The notes under the pieces were generated by a model that made no database searches, was not told the DNA's origin, and saw nothing but the letters and a program-made list of their open reading frames with translations. DNA of 64,000 bases from Zavarzinella sp. (GTDB lineage Bacteria > Planctomycetota > Planctomycetia > Gemmatales > Gemmataceae): the NCBI GenBank assembly GCA_041399155.1, contig JAWKTI010000002.1:1-64000 (forward strand), read 5' to 3'. Made by a program: the position numbers and the translations under genes. Below, piece after piece: positions 1 to 8,323 of the stretch (positions are counted from its first letter, which is position 1; each line of letters opens with the position of its first letter).

Positions 1-2706
1 CTTGCCATTGATCTGAACGGGCATTTCCATCTGAGATTCCACCAGCAGTGCCTCATCCCACGTGGGCCATGGGATGTATGCCAGCGTGGTATCGTGCCCA
101 AGTACCTGCCACAATTCCTCTGCCACGTGGGGTGCGTAAGGCGAAAGCAACAGCACCAACTGTTCCAGCACCGTTTTCGATTGGGTGGGCAGTCCATTCA
201 GGTGGTTGGTGAACTCCATCATCGCGGCAATCGCGGTATTAAATCTCATGCCGGCGGTGTCTTCGCTCACCTTTTTAATGGTGCGGTGCAACATGCGTGC
301 GGTTTCTTCCGCAGGTTCGCTCTCTTCCACGTGAGGGTGTAGAATAGGTGTTTCTGCACGTTCATCGACAATCAACCGCCAGACACGTGCCAGAAAACGA
401 TAGACCCCTTCCACACTTCGCATGTTCCAGGGCTTGATTGCTTCCAGCGGGCCCATGAACATTTCATACAGTCTTAATGAATCGGCCCCATATTCGGAAA
501 CCACGGTATCGGGCGAGACCACGTTGCCACGCGATTTCGACATTTTGAAGGCACGTGCGTCAATCCGCAGGTCGGGCTGGCCTTTCAGGACAAATCCCTC
601 GCCTTTTTTCTCCACCTGTTCATCCGTCAGGGGAATCTGGGCCAGTTTTGCCTGAGTTTTGCGGTGCGTTGCCACCGAACCATCGAATTTTACATCTTTG
701 GCAGAAATCCACTCCCCCAGTGGGGTGATTTTTTCTTTGGTTTTGCCTGGTCGCTCTTCGTCTGGCACCTGTTCTACCAATGCGGTCTGAAAGCCGGTGT
801 GTTCGGTATCGCCCAGAATCATCCCCTGGTTTACCAGTCTCTGAAATGGTTCCGGCGTCGGAACATAACCCCGATCGAACAGCACCTTATGCCAGAAACG
901 GGAATACAGCAGGTGCAGCACGGCATGTTCTGCCCCACCGACATACAGATCAACGGGCAACCAGTATTTCACCTTATCTGCGGCACAGAATTCCTTATCG
1001 TTGTGGGGATCTAAATAGCGAAGATAATACCAGCACGATCCCGCCCACTGTGGCATGGTGTTCGTTTCGCGAACGTAGCGTTTGCCGTCCCGCACCACGT
1101 GGATCCAGTCCTGGGCCTTCATCAGCGGGCCTTCCGGGCTGCCAGTGGGCTTAAAGTCTTCCAGTTCCGGCAGTTGCAGCGGCAACTCTGCCACATCCAG
1201 TGGCACAATTTTGCCTGTTCGTTGCCCCTGTTCATCCACCTCATGCAGGATGGGGAACGGTTCGCCCCAGTACCGCTGCCGACTGAATAACCAGTCGCGC
1301 AACTTGTAATTGACCTTTTTCTGCCCCAGCCCACGCGATTCCAGCCACTTGATCATCGTGGCTTTCGCTTCAGCAGTGGGCAATCCATTCAAAAAGCCCG
1401 ATTGAATCGCCTTCCCACCTTCCGTGTAGGCAGCCTTCAATTCTCCCACGGTGCTGCCGGTTTGTTCCAGCCACTCTGGCGTGGGTTCGACAACCGTCAC
1501 CACGGGCAGGCCAAATTGTACGGCGAATTCAAAATCCCGTTCATCGTGGCCGGGTACCGCCATAATGGCACCGGTGCCGTAACTGGCCAGCACGTAATCG
1601 GCAATCCAGATCGGGACCGGTTCCTGATTCGCAGGGTTGATCGCGTACGCACCTGTGAACACACCCGTTTTAGTTTTTGCCATTTCGGTGCGTTCGAAAT
1701 CGCTCTTCGATGCCGCTGCGTTCTGATATTCGGTGACAGTGTTACGTTGTTCGTCCGTCGTAATACTGGCCACCAGTGGGTGTTCCGGTGCCAGCACCAT
1801 ATAAGTGGCACCAAACAGTGTATCCGGTCGGGTGGTATACACTCGGATTGTCGCCTGATTGTCAGAATTTTCCCCCTGTAAGCGAAAATCAACCTCCGCA
1901 CCTTCGCTCTGGCCGATCCAGTTGCGTTGCATTGTTTTGATCGATTCCGACCAGTCGAGTGGTTCCAGGTCGTGCAGCAGGCGTTCTGCGTAGCTGGTGA
2001 TGCGTAACATCCACTGCCGCAAGGGTTTACGCTCAACGGGGTGCCCACCTACTTCAGAACGACCATCAATTACTTCTTCGTTGGCCAGCACCGTTCCCAG
2101 GGCGGGGCACCAGTTGACGGGGATTTCTGCCTGATAGGCCAGGCGGTGCTGATCGCGATACTGGGCAATGGCGGATTCCCCACCTGCGGCCACGTCGGGT
2201 GGGATCGGCAATTCGCTGATGGGGCGACCTTTTTTGGCGTCGGAATCATACCACGTATCGAATAGCAGCAGGAAAATCCATTGGGTCCACTTCACATAGT
2301 TTGGATCGGTGGTATCGACTTCCCGCTGCCAGTCGTAGCTGAAACCGAGCGACTGAATCTGCCTGCGAAAATTCGCCACGTTATTCTGCGTGGTAATTCG
2401 CGGGTGGACGTTATTTTTGATTGCAAACTGCTCTGCAGGCAGCCCGAACGCATCCCACCCCATTGGGTGCAGCACGTGGTAGCCTTTCATACGGTGGTAG
2501 CGGCACAGAATGTCGGTCGCGGTGTACCCTTCCGGGTGACCCACGTGCAGCCCCGCCCCACTGGGATAGGGGAACATATCCAGCACGTACAGCTTACCAG
2601 TGACCGTGAGTTCCGCTTCCCCAGGGTCGGGACAGCGGAAAGTCTGGTTTGTCTGCCAGTAATTTTGCCATTTCTGTTCAATAATCGCAGGATGGTAGTG
2701 CGGCAT
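1..2706 (-). CDS. leuS: Leucyl-tRNA synthetase, C-terminus outside window
   Basis: This cytoplasmic class Ia aminoacyl-tRNA synthetase charges tRNA-Leu. The frame is open from the ATG at 2706 to base 1, giving 902 codons with no stop. The HIGH motif appears as HVGH near residue 52, inside the stretch PYPSGAGLHVGHPEGY. The KMSKS loop reads KMSKSRGN near residue 719, and the editing-domain insertion lies between them. The reading ends in WPTWDEALLVES and VQINGK, which in this family lies a few tens of residues before the C-terminus, so only the tip is missing. The frame is intact over its whole length. Its first 55 codons and upstream DNA are duplicated near 4.3 kb. The family is recognised by motif, with high certainty. 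Confidence 0.97.
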   Translation of the reverse strand, partial: MPHYHPAIIEQKWQNYWQTNQTFRCPDPGEAELTVTGKLYVLDMFPYPSGAGLHVGHPEGYTATDILCRYHRMKGYHVLHPMGWDAFGLPAEQFAIKNNVHPRITTQNNVANFRRQIQSLGFSYDWQREVDTTDPNYVKWTQWIFLLLFDTWYDSDAKKGRPISELPIPPDVAAGGESAIAQYRDQHRLAYQAEIPVNWCPALGTVLANEEVIDGRSEVGGHPVERKPLRQWMLRITSYAERLLHDLEPLDWSESIKTMQRNWIGQSEGAEVDFRLQGENSDNQATIRVYTTRPDTLFGATYMVLAPEHPLVASITTDEQRNTVTEYQNAAASKSDFERTEMAKTKTGVFTGAYAINPANQEPVPIWIADYVLASYGTGAIMAVPGHDERDFEFAVQFGLPVVTVVEPTPEWLEQTGSTVGELKAAYTEGGKAIQSGFLNGLPTAEAKATMIKWLESRGLGQKKVNYKLRDWLFSRQRYWGEPFPILHEVDEQGQRTGKIVPLDVAELPLQLPELEDFKPTGSPEGPLMKAQDWIHVVRDGKRYVRETNTMPQWAGSCWYYLRYLDPHNDKEFCAADKVKYWLPVDLYVGGAEHAVLHLLYSRFWHKVLFDRGYVPTPEPFQRLVNQGMILGDTEHTGFQTALVEQVPDEERPGKTKEKITPLGEWISAKDVKFDGSVATHRKTQAKLAQIPLTDEQVEKKGEGFVLKGQPDLRIDARAFKMSKSRGNVVSPDTVVSEYGADSLRLYEMFMGPLEAIKPWNMRSVEGVYRFLARVWRLIVDERAETPILHPHVEESEPAEETARMLHRTIKKVSEDTAGMRFNTAIAAMMEFTNHLNGLPTQSKTVLEQLVLLLSPYAPHVAEELWQVLGHDTTLAYIPWPTWDEALLVESQMEMPVQINGK

Positions 2707-2784
2707 AATTCAGTTCAGGTAATCCACAATCGGTAATCTTTCAGTGTATACGAACGAGCAACAACGGGAGGCAAAAGTTCGAGG
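2543..2784. repeat. Direct repeat, copy 1 (leuS start and upstream region)
   Basis: These 242 bases cover the first ~55 codons of leuS plus 78 bases upstream of its start codon. They recur in the same orientation at 4252-4493, offset by 1709 bases, with about ten mismatches (roughly 96% identity). This copy belongs to the intact gene. Confidence 0.95.
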
Positions 2785-3045
2785 CGAATTCAAATGTGTC
2801 GCCTGCAAATGGTGGTAAAAGTTTGGTAACATCGCTGTGAATTGATTCAAAGACGCAAACACGAATGTCATCGAGTTAACTGATTTTAAATGAGATCACT
2901 TTGGGTGCCATTGCGGCCCAATTTGCTTCCGGGAAAATTGAAGTACGCCCGGATGAACTGAACCGTATTATTTGCACGTGTGCTTTTTGACGCAACTAAT
3001 AGGAACATTGCGGTCGTTGGTCAATTAACATCTGCAGAAAGGAAA
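2785..3045. other. Intergenic region, no gene seen
   Basis: AT-rich stretch between the leuS upstream region and the end of the DUF4261-like gene. I see no RNA gene, strong terminator or plausible coding frame. It begins exactly where the similarity between the two leuS copies stops. Confidence 0.5.
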
Positions 3046-3942
3046 TTATGCGTTAATTTCATCCGGGCCAATGATCTCTACAACAAGCAACTCCCCCTCA
3101 CTGTCGAGAAAATATTCTTTCTTAGTTCGCTTGCGAAATCGCAAGTATTCTGTGGTGCCAACCTGCATGGTATGGCCTGCTTTTAGTTGAGCATCTGATT
3201 CCCAGAGATATGAAAATATATTCTCAAAGATGTCAAAATACTTCTGGCCTTCTTCGTGATCAGAGGCATAAACCGCAAAATCAGGGAGCGCCAAGAGATG
3301 TGCTCCGTAAGTTCGCATCCATACTCCAGATGTACCTTCGACTTCGTATTTAACGAATCCACAGTAAAGGACCAATAGTGGTAATGTTCGCAATAGTTCA
3401 ACGATATCGCCACTAATGTCCGCCCCAGATAATGCTGCAGCAGGAAACGATGTGCATGCGTCCTCATTAAGCACTACTATGGCACCAAGCTGAGATAATG
3501 CACCAGCTACTGATGCAAGAGCGACATATTGTTCATGCGGTGATTTAACGTATCCGACATAATAGAGCAACACATGACTACTGTGTGCCCTTGCACGGTT
3601 TTTTAATTTCTTTGGGTAGTGGGATGGGGCAATACATGATTCAACAGGTTCTGCAGGCATTGGCAAATTGAATCCTACCAGTCTGACAACATGTTTTCCC
3701 CAGCCTACAAGTCCAATGATGGTACCTTCTTCGGCGAGAGCTGAATCAATCTCACATCGTGTTGCTGACATCGAGTAGTGGTATGACCGTAGTGCATCTG
3801 TCATTTTTTTTGACTGCAATCGGAATTGTCCATCAAAGAGAACCTGAAGGCTTAGTGACTTTTCGATCTTTGGATTCGCAGTCAAGGCTGAATGTTGATC
3901 GTCAGAACCTGTTTGACCAAAAAACCGTGAGAACAAACCCAT
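3046..3942 (-). CDS. DUF4261-like hypothetical protein
   Basis: A 298-residue soluble protein of unknown function. The ATG at 3942 (MGLFSRFFG) is preferred because GGAG lies six bases upstream; a TTG at 3954 and an ATG at 3945 are also in frame. The C-terminal half contains RTYGAHLLALPDFAV, which resembles the conserved G-H-x-L-x-x-P-D region I associate with DUF4261, and the ending is acidic. No signal peptide or membrane segment is evident. It is the only gene between the two copies of the leuS 5' region and is AT-richer than the housekeeping genes, so it probably arrived with the DNA that separated them. The family call is tentative. Confidence 0.6.
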   Translation of the reverse strand: MGLFSRFFGQTGSDDQHSALTANPKIEKSLSLQVLFDGQFRLQSKKMTDALRSYHYSMSATRCEIDSALAEEGTIIGLVGWGKHVVRLVGFNLPMPAEPVESCIAPSHYPKKLKNRARAHSSHVLLYYVGYVKSPHEQYVALASVAGALSQLGAIVVLNEDACTSFPAAALSGADISGDIVELLRTLPLLVLYCGFVKYEVEGTSGVWMRTYGAHLLALPDFAVYASDHEEGQKYFDIFENIFSYLWESDAQLKAGHTMQVGTTEYLRFRKRTKKEYFLDSEGELLVVEIIGPDEINA

Positions 3943-4251
3943 CATCAACTCCAACGATTAAGCTCGCGAGCTTGCAATAGCAAGAATGAATTTATTGCAA
4001 ACGCAGTTTAATTAATTTTGTTACGCCTACATCCATTGAATAAGTATATGATTCAACATTAAAATTGCAGTACTTTGGTAAATTTTCAGGTGAAGCAGAT
4101 TCAATGAAAAAACGAAACCGCTGCTATCAATCACTCAGGAATTACGATCAAATTTTCGAATCCAAGACTTTGGGTGTCCACGAATGCTATGTTTTCCGAG
4201 GCGTCAAGAACAATTAGCAGTAGTCAAAACTGTTTGTTAGCTATACTCCCA

Positions 4252-4415
4252 ACGTACAGGCCCGCCCCACTGGGATAAGGGAACATATCCAGCACATACA
4301 GCTTACCAGTGACCGTGAATTCCGCTTCCCCAGGGTCGGGACAGCGGAAAGTCTGGTTTGTCTGCCAGTAATTTTGCCATTTTTGTTCGATAATCGCAGG
4401 ATGGTAGTGCGGCAT
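4252..4415 (-). pseudogene. leuS 5' fragment
   Basis: The duplicated segment still has the leuS start codon (ATG at 4415) and codes for about 54 LeuRS residues up to the ATP-binding motif. There the HVGH of the real gene reads YVG, and similarity ends. The frame then runs through unrelated DNA to a stop at 4224. It cannot be a functional synthetase. If the duplicated upstream DNA holds the leuS promoter, it could still drive a short transcript. Confidence 0.9.
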
Positions 4416-4493
4416 AATTCAGTTCGGGTAATCCACAATCGGTAATCTTTCAGTGTATACGAACAAGCAACAAGGGGAGGCAAAAGTTCGAGG
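4252..4493. repeat. Direct repeat, copy 2 (duplicated leuS start)
   Basis: Second copy of the 242-base segment at 2543-2784, including the DNA immediately upstream of the leuS start codon. Similarity starts and stops abruptly on both sides. About ten mismatches show it is not a recent assembly duplicate. Confidence 0.95.
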
Positions 4494-4729
4494 TAAACAA
4501 CGCTGAATTTAAGTAATAGCTGCTACAACATTAGCAGGATGCTGCAGAAGCCGTCAGCTAAATACCATCAAAATTTGAAGGGCGTATAACAAGTTCCAAT
4601 TTGAAATTTGCTGTATGAAATTGCAACTTGATCGTTCTAATCTCTTCAATTTTTGAAGGATTTGCTTAGCGCGGTTCGAATTACCCTGATGTAAGGTAAT
4701 AACGCTTAAAACCTTGAAAACAAGTTGTG
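4494..4729. other. Intergenic, AT-rich, nothing recognised
   Basis: AT-rich DNA between the duplicated leuS upstream segment and the 3' end of the trypsin/propeller gene. No gene or clear terminator was seen. Confidence 0.4.
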
Positions 4730-6877
4730 TTACTTTGTTTGACCAAGTTTGTGGATTACAACTTCACAACGTCGAGCAGCATGATGTTCTGCAATGCAGA
4801 CTATTTGAGATGATTTAGGATGAATCAAATATTGGACTACAATTGGAGTAACGCCTATTTTGCTCTGTATTCCATATGACTCTATTGCCTTGCCATTGAA
4901 GTCGAATCGCACGCCCAAATTGGCTTCAGTAATAATACGTGCGTTCATGATAAAAAATTTCTTATCATCATGTAAAGAGATATTAAGAGCATCCATTGGC
5001 AATACTACAACTGGTTCTGGAAAGCTTGCATCACTTAACAACAACGTTGATTTCGTGACTCCAGGCCGAGTGTCTGCCGACGAACTGACTGTAACAAAAT
5101 TGCCTATCGACGATATTTGAAAACCACGTTCACCACTAGTAGTAGTTTTTAATTTGATAGGAGAATCTAATATAGAACCACTTACAGGATATTGCGACAT
5201 AAAAAACCGATTTGATGTATAAATAAATTCGCCACTCTTAGACATGTCTAAATTTTCGAAAGTTGTACCGGCTGGCATGCTTCGAGAGTGTAATACCCTC
5301 AACAGTTGCCCAGTTTTAATTTCGTAAATATAAAGAGAGGACTCGCCAATATTAGTAATATGTGCAACGTAAATATGCTTTAATCCATACTGCGATACAG
5401 CTCGATGGCCTTTTCGCATTTTGATAGTACGAGTGGTTTTAAGGTTTACAGGATCAACAATATAAATTTCATTTTTTTCGCTTCCAGTGACGAGCAATCC
5501 GTCATCGCAAACTGATAACCATGCACAAATACTGTTAAATGATAATTCTTTTATTATTGATAAGCTTTGAAAATCTAGTTTGTACAAAATCCCTTTTGAT
5601 GGATTAAGGACAAAAAAGTGTTGATAGTCTGTTGACCATACAGCACATGCTTCATAGTAAAAGCTTTTAGAGTATGGACCCCTAGGAGAATCTTCGTCTG
5701 TAGCAAGATCTTCGGTTTTTAAATCGCATAAAGACTTGCTAATGATAGGTTTTAGTGGCAAAAGTTTTGAAATTGATGTTCGGAACTCTTGTTTTGAAGG
5801 GGTAAAGAGAATTGATCCAACTTGAGCAGAAAGTTTGTTGATGACCAGTTCAGGTTCGCTTACAAATAGTTTTGAATCAACATAATATTTCACTGCAACA
5901 AAGCTTTTGTTTACAATGCCAGTGCTGCGTGGCGTTTTGATAGTTACTGCTGCTTTTCCTTCGACAATTTCTATTTCGTAGCTCTTGCAAAATTTGTGAT
6001 TCTCGATGGTTTTTCCAGGATTACTTGCATCCCATTCTCTAGCAAGTTTCAGCCCGTCTTCATCTGCTGGGAAATATAATAATGTGCATTTATTAATCTG
6101 TTTAAAAGGATCTAGAAATTCTGCCGTTAACAAATAGCTAATTGTTTGCTCGTCATGACTTACAATTTTTAGGGTATTTCTCGTTAGGCTGCCCTGTGCG
6201 ATTTTATTAAGTTTGTACTTAGGTACAATAACATTGACATTTGTCCCAATGATTCCAGCTTTAGAAATCCCAATAAGTCTTCCTTTTTCATCAACTACAG
6301 GTCCTCCGCTACAACCAGGATTAATATCTGCATCAATCTGAATTAACTCTAGCTTGCCATCGTCGTCTTCACGCAAACTTGTTACTGCCCCTTTGCTTAT
6401 CGTAATGCTAGGGTTGCGGTTGCTCCCGGCAACAAGTTTTCCAAACGGAAATCCAAGCGCATATACAGTCATCGTTTCAATTGGATCTACTTTATCAATC
6501 ATACTCAAAGGTTCAGGGATGTTTTCTGATTCAATTCGAAGTATTGCAAGATCAGATTGTTTATCGGAAAAAACAACAGATCCTGAGATGGTTTTTTCTT
6601 CACTCGGCCTGCCACTATTCAATACTATGTCAATTGATTCAATTTTCTCTGCCTTAAGGGTTGGCATTACTACATGTGCATTTGTTGCGATATATCCAGT
6701 TTTACTATTCTTGTAAACGATAAACCCAGATCCAGTACCAAACGCATAATTCGATCTTACCTTGATAAATACGCTTGCAGCCTTGAGTTTTTTCAGAGAT
6801 TCTGCAGTCAATCCATCAGCATAAAGAGACGTTTGCAGATAAATTAACAAAAGAGTACAGGCAAATATTCGAAGCAC
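4730..6877 (-). CDS. Secreted trypsin-like serine protease with C-terminal beta-propeller-like region
   Basis: A 715-residue exported protein. The first ~20 residues form a signal peptide (VLRIFACTLLLIYLQTSLYA). A GTG start at 6877 is chosen because GGGAG lies seven bases upstream; a TTG at 6943 would put a charged extension before the signal. The protease domain has a full HtrA-type triad: His in ATNAHVV (~residue 64), Asp in SDLAILRIES (~107) and Ser in PGCSGGP (~186). No PDZ domain is visible. The C-terminal ~350 residues contain repeats of the form 'LYKLDFQSLSI' and 'IYIVDPVNLKTTRTI', typical of YVTN/WD40-like propellers. The gene is much AT-richer than core genes here, suggesting recent acquisition. 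The substrate is unknown. Confidence 0.85.
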   Translation of the reverse strand: MLRIFACTLLLIYLQTSLYADGLTAESLKKLKAASVFIKVRSNYAFGTGSGFIVYKNSKTGYIATNAHVVMPTLKAEKIESIDIVLNSGRPSEEKTISGSVVFSDKQSDLAILRIESENIPEPLSMIDKVDPIETMTVYALGFPFGKLVAGSNRNPSITISKGAVTSLREDDDGKLELIQIDADINPGCSGGPVVDEKGRLIGISKAGIIGTNVNVIVPKYKLNKIAQGSLTRNTLKIVSHDEQTISYLLTAEFLDPFKQINKCTLLYFPADEDGLKLAREWDASNPGKTIENHKFCKSYEIEIVEGKAAVTIKTPRSTGIVNKSFVAVKYYVDSKLFVSEPELVINKLSAQVGSILFTPSKQEFRTSISKLLPLKPIISKSLCDLKTEDLATDEDSPRGPYSKSFYYEACAVWSTDYQHFFVLNPSKGILYKLDFQSLSIIKELSFNSICAWLSVCDDGLLVTGSEKNEIYIVDPVNLKTTRTIKMRKGHRAVSQYGLKHIYVAHITNIGESSLYIYEIKTGQLLRVLHSRSMPAGTTFENLDMSKSGEFIYTSNRFFMSQYPVSGSILDSPIKLKTTTSGERGFQISSIGNFVTVSSSADTRPGVTKSTLLLSDASFPEPVVVLPMDALNISLHDDKKFFIMNARIITEANLGVRFDFNGKAIESYGIQSKIGVTPIVVQYLIHPKSSQIVCIAEHHAARRCEVVIHKLGQTK

Positions 6878-7386
6878 TTTTTTACTCCCAGGCAGTAGCA
6901 AACTTTCAAACTGCTTTATAACACGGCTTGTTGCAGCGTTCAAGCAGTTACCTGGAATTTTTGGTGAAATTCTTATTGTTGTGCTATTCTAATCAAACCT
7001 TGATCAGTTGCATTTGAGAATCAAAGCAGGTTTATTCCGTTAGACAATGCCCCTACATTCGAGATTCAATGGATGCGAACGCTCGACAACCGGAGCAAAA
7101 TGTCAATCCATGTTGGTTGGTGGCGAAAGGCGTTTGTCTTCGTTGATTCATCGTTGGCATTTGGCAACATGAACAAAGTGATCATCGCAATCTCTTAAAT
7201 CTGTGGGGGTGACCAATTTCCAGATTCATTAATTATCACTCATTTTTGTTGCCATGTACCACAGGTGTTCGTCGCTGCGTGGAGTTATTTTGTTCTGCAA
7301 ACAAGATGGGTGCCTTTTCCCCTATCTGAAACCCAACTTGGGAAGGTACTGGTAACACAAGATTTTTTCCAAAAAGCACCAAAGTG
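6878..7386. other. Intergenic region upstream of bfd-like gene
   Basis: About 500 bases with no convincing gene. Short frames on both strands here show no family features. The right end holds the bfd promoter, listed separately. Confidence 0.4.
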
Positions 7387-7435
7387 TTGACTTGCTTCTG
7401 AAAATGAGATACAATCTCATTGAGATCGAATCTCA
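7387..7435 (+). promoter_or_regulatory. Sigma70-type promoter with tandem palindromic operator
   Basis: The -35 box TTGACT (7387-7392) and -10 box TACAAT (7410-7415) are separated by exactly 17 bases. Two 15-base palindromes overlap and follow the -10: TGAGATACAATCTCA (7405-7419) and TGAGATCGAATCTCA (7421-7435), one base apart. The second runs into the ribosome-binding site AGGAGC (7435-7440). A protein bound here would block RNA polymerase. Because the gene it controls is an iron-store ferredoxin, an iron-responsive repressor such as Fur is the likely binder, but that assignment is inference. Confidence 0.85.
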
Positions 7436-7446
7436 GGAGCATTGAG

Positions 7447-7689
7447 ATGTCTTGTCCCTATGATGGAGACTGCAGCCAGTGCCACGACAGCACCGACGAG
7501 CTGATTTGTCGGTGCCTCGGGGTTACCCACGATGAAGTGGTGGGGGCTGTTGTTAGTTTAGGTATTCGCACAGTGCGGGAAGTTCGCACCGCTACGGGTG
7601 CTGGTGATGGCTGCACCTGCTGCCACCGAAAAATTGCTGCGGTAATCGAAATTTATTCCGCATCACCCGACATATTGTGTGCCAGGTAG
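7447..7689 (+). CDS. bfd: BFD-like [2Fe-2S]-binding protein (bacterioferritin-associated ferredoxin type)
   Basis: An 80-residue protein with the Cys pattern of the BFD-like [2Fe-2S] fold: CRC near residue 20 and CTCC near residue 56. An extra N-terminal Cys cluster (CPYDGDCSQC) precedes it. In studied bacteria Bfd gives electrons to bacterioferritin to release stored iron. The ATG at 7447 is chosen because AGGAGC lies six bases upstream; an in-frame start at 7420 falls inside the operator. It converges on the bacterioferritin gene and overlaps its 3' end by 37 bases, consistent with a functional pair. The tandem operator predicts expression under iron limitation. The extra N-terminal cysteines are unlike E. 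coli Bfd and could bind another metal. Confidence 0.88.
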   Translation: MSCPYDGDCSQCHDSTDELICRCLGVTHDEVVGAVVSLGIRTVREVRTATGAGDGCTCCHRKIAAVIEIYSASPDILCAR

Positions 7690-8132
7690 TTGGACAGTCC
7701 CACGTTTTCGATTAAGTTTAATTGCGTTTCCAGCCAGTCGATATGTTCTTCCGAATCAACCAGAATCCGCTCCATTAAGTCGCGAGTGGCGTTATCGCCC
7801 AATTGAACAGCCAGGGCAATACCGGCGTTGTACGCTGCTGCACCCTTCGATTCCAGTGCCAGATCGTTGACAAACTGCTCTTTCACGTCGGTGCCCACGC
7901 GGATCACATCGTAGCGGGCAATTTCCGGCACCCCTTCCAGAAACAGAATGCGGTCAATAATCATATCGGCGTGTTTCATCTCGCCCATCGATTCTTCCCA
8001 GTGCTTGGCAGCTAACTTCATATAGCCCCAGTCTTTGCACATTTTCGATTGCACAAAATACTGGTTAATCGCGGTCAGTTCGATGGTCAGTGCGGCGTTC
8101 AACGCGTCAATTATTTCTGGTTTCCCTTTCAT
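7653..8132 (-). CDS. bfr: Bacterioferritin
   Basis: A 159-residue four-helix ferritin that stores iron as a 24-subunit shell. The motif EESMGEMKHADMIIDRI matches the bacterioferritin helix carrying a diiron Glu, the haem-ligand Met and the His of the ferroxidase site. The C-terminal EEHIDWLETQL is also typical. The start is set at the ATG at 8132 (MKGKPEII), the normal N-terminus of the family; upstream codons in the frame have no family match. Its 3' end overlaps the convergent bfd-like gene. No copy of the TGAGAT operator was seen just upstream, so the two genes may be controlled oppositely. Confidence 0.95.
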   Translation of the reverse strand: MKGKPEIIDALNAALTIELTAINQYFVQSKMCKDWGYMKLAAKHWEESMGEMKHADMIIDRILFLEGVPEIARYDVIRVGTDVKEQFVNDLALESKGAAAYNAGIALAVQLGDNATRDLMERILVDSEEHIDWLETQLNLIENVGLSNYLAHNMSGDAE

Positions 8133-8323
8133 TATTCTCTCATACCTGTGTTCGGTGCGTGGGAGATGCCCCACAGCTTCATGAATAGGCCATTTTATGA
8201 AAAAATGCCCACCCACAGTAGAAAGAACTGATTACGATCGTTGACGTACTCGCACCCCGAAGTCTTGGCGGTTGATCGAAATCGTTGAGGAAAAAGACTT
8301 CACACTCAATCTACAGCATGTCC

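Noticed and set aside
1497..2048. 183-residue minus-strand frame within leuS
   Set aside because: It is an alternative reading of leuS DNA; the leuS frame itself is continuous and carries all the motifs.
7236..7442. 68-residue minus-strand frame upstream of bfd
   Set aside because: It overlaps the promoter and operator of bfd and has no ribosome-binding site or family match.
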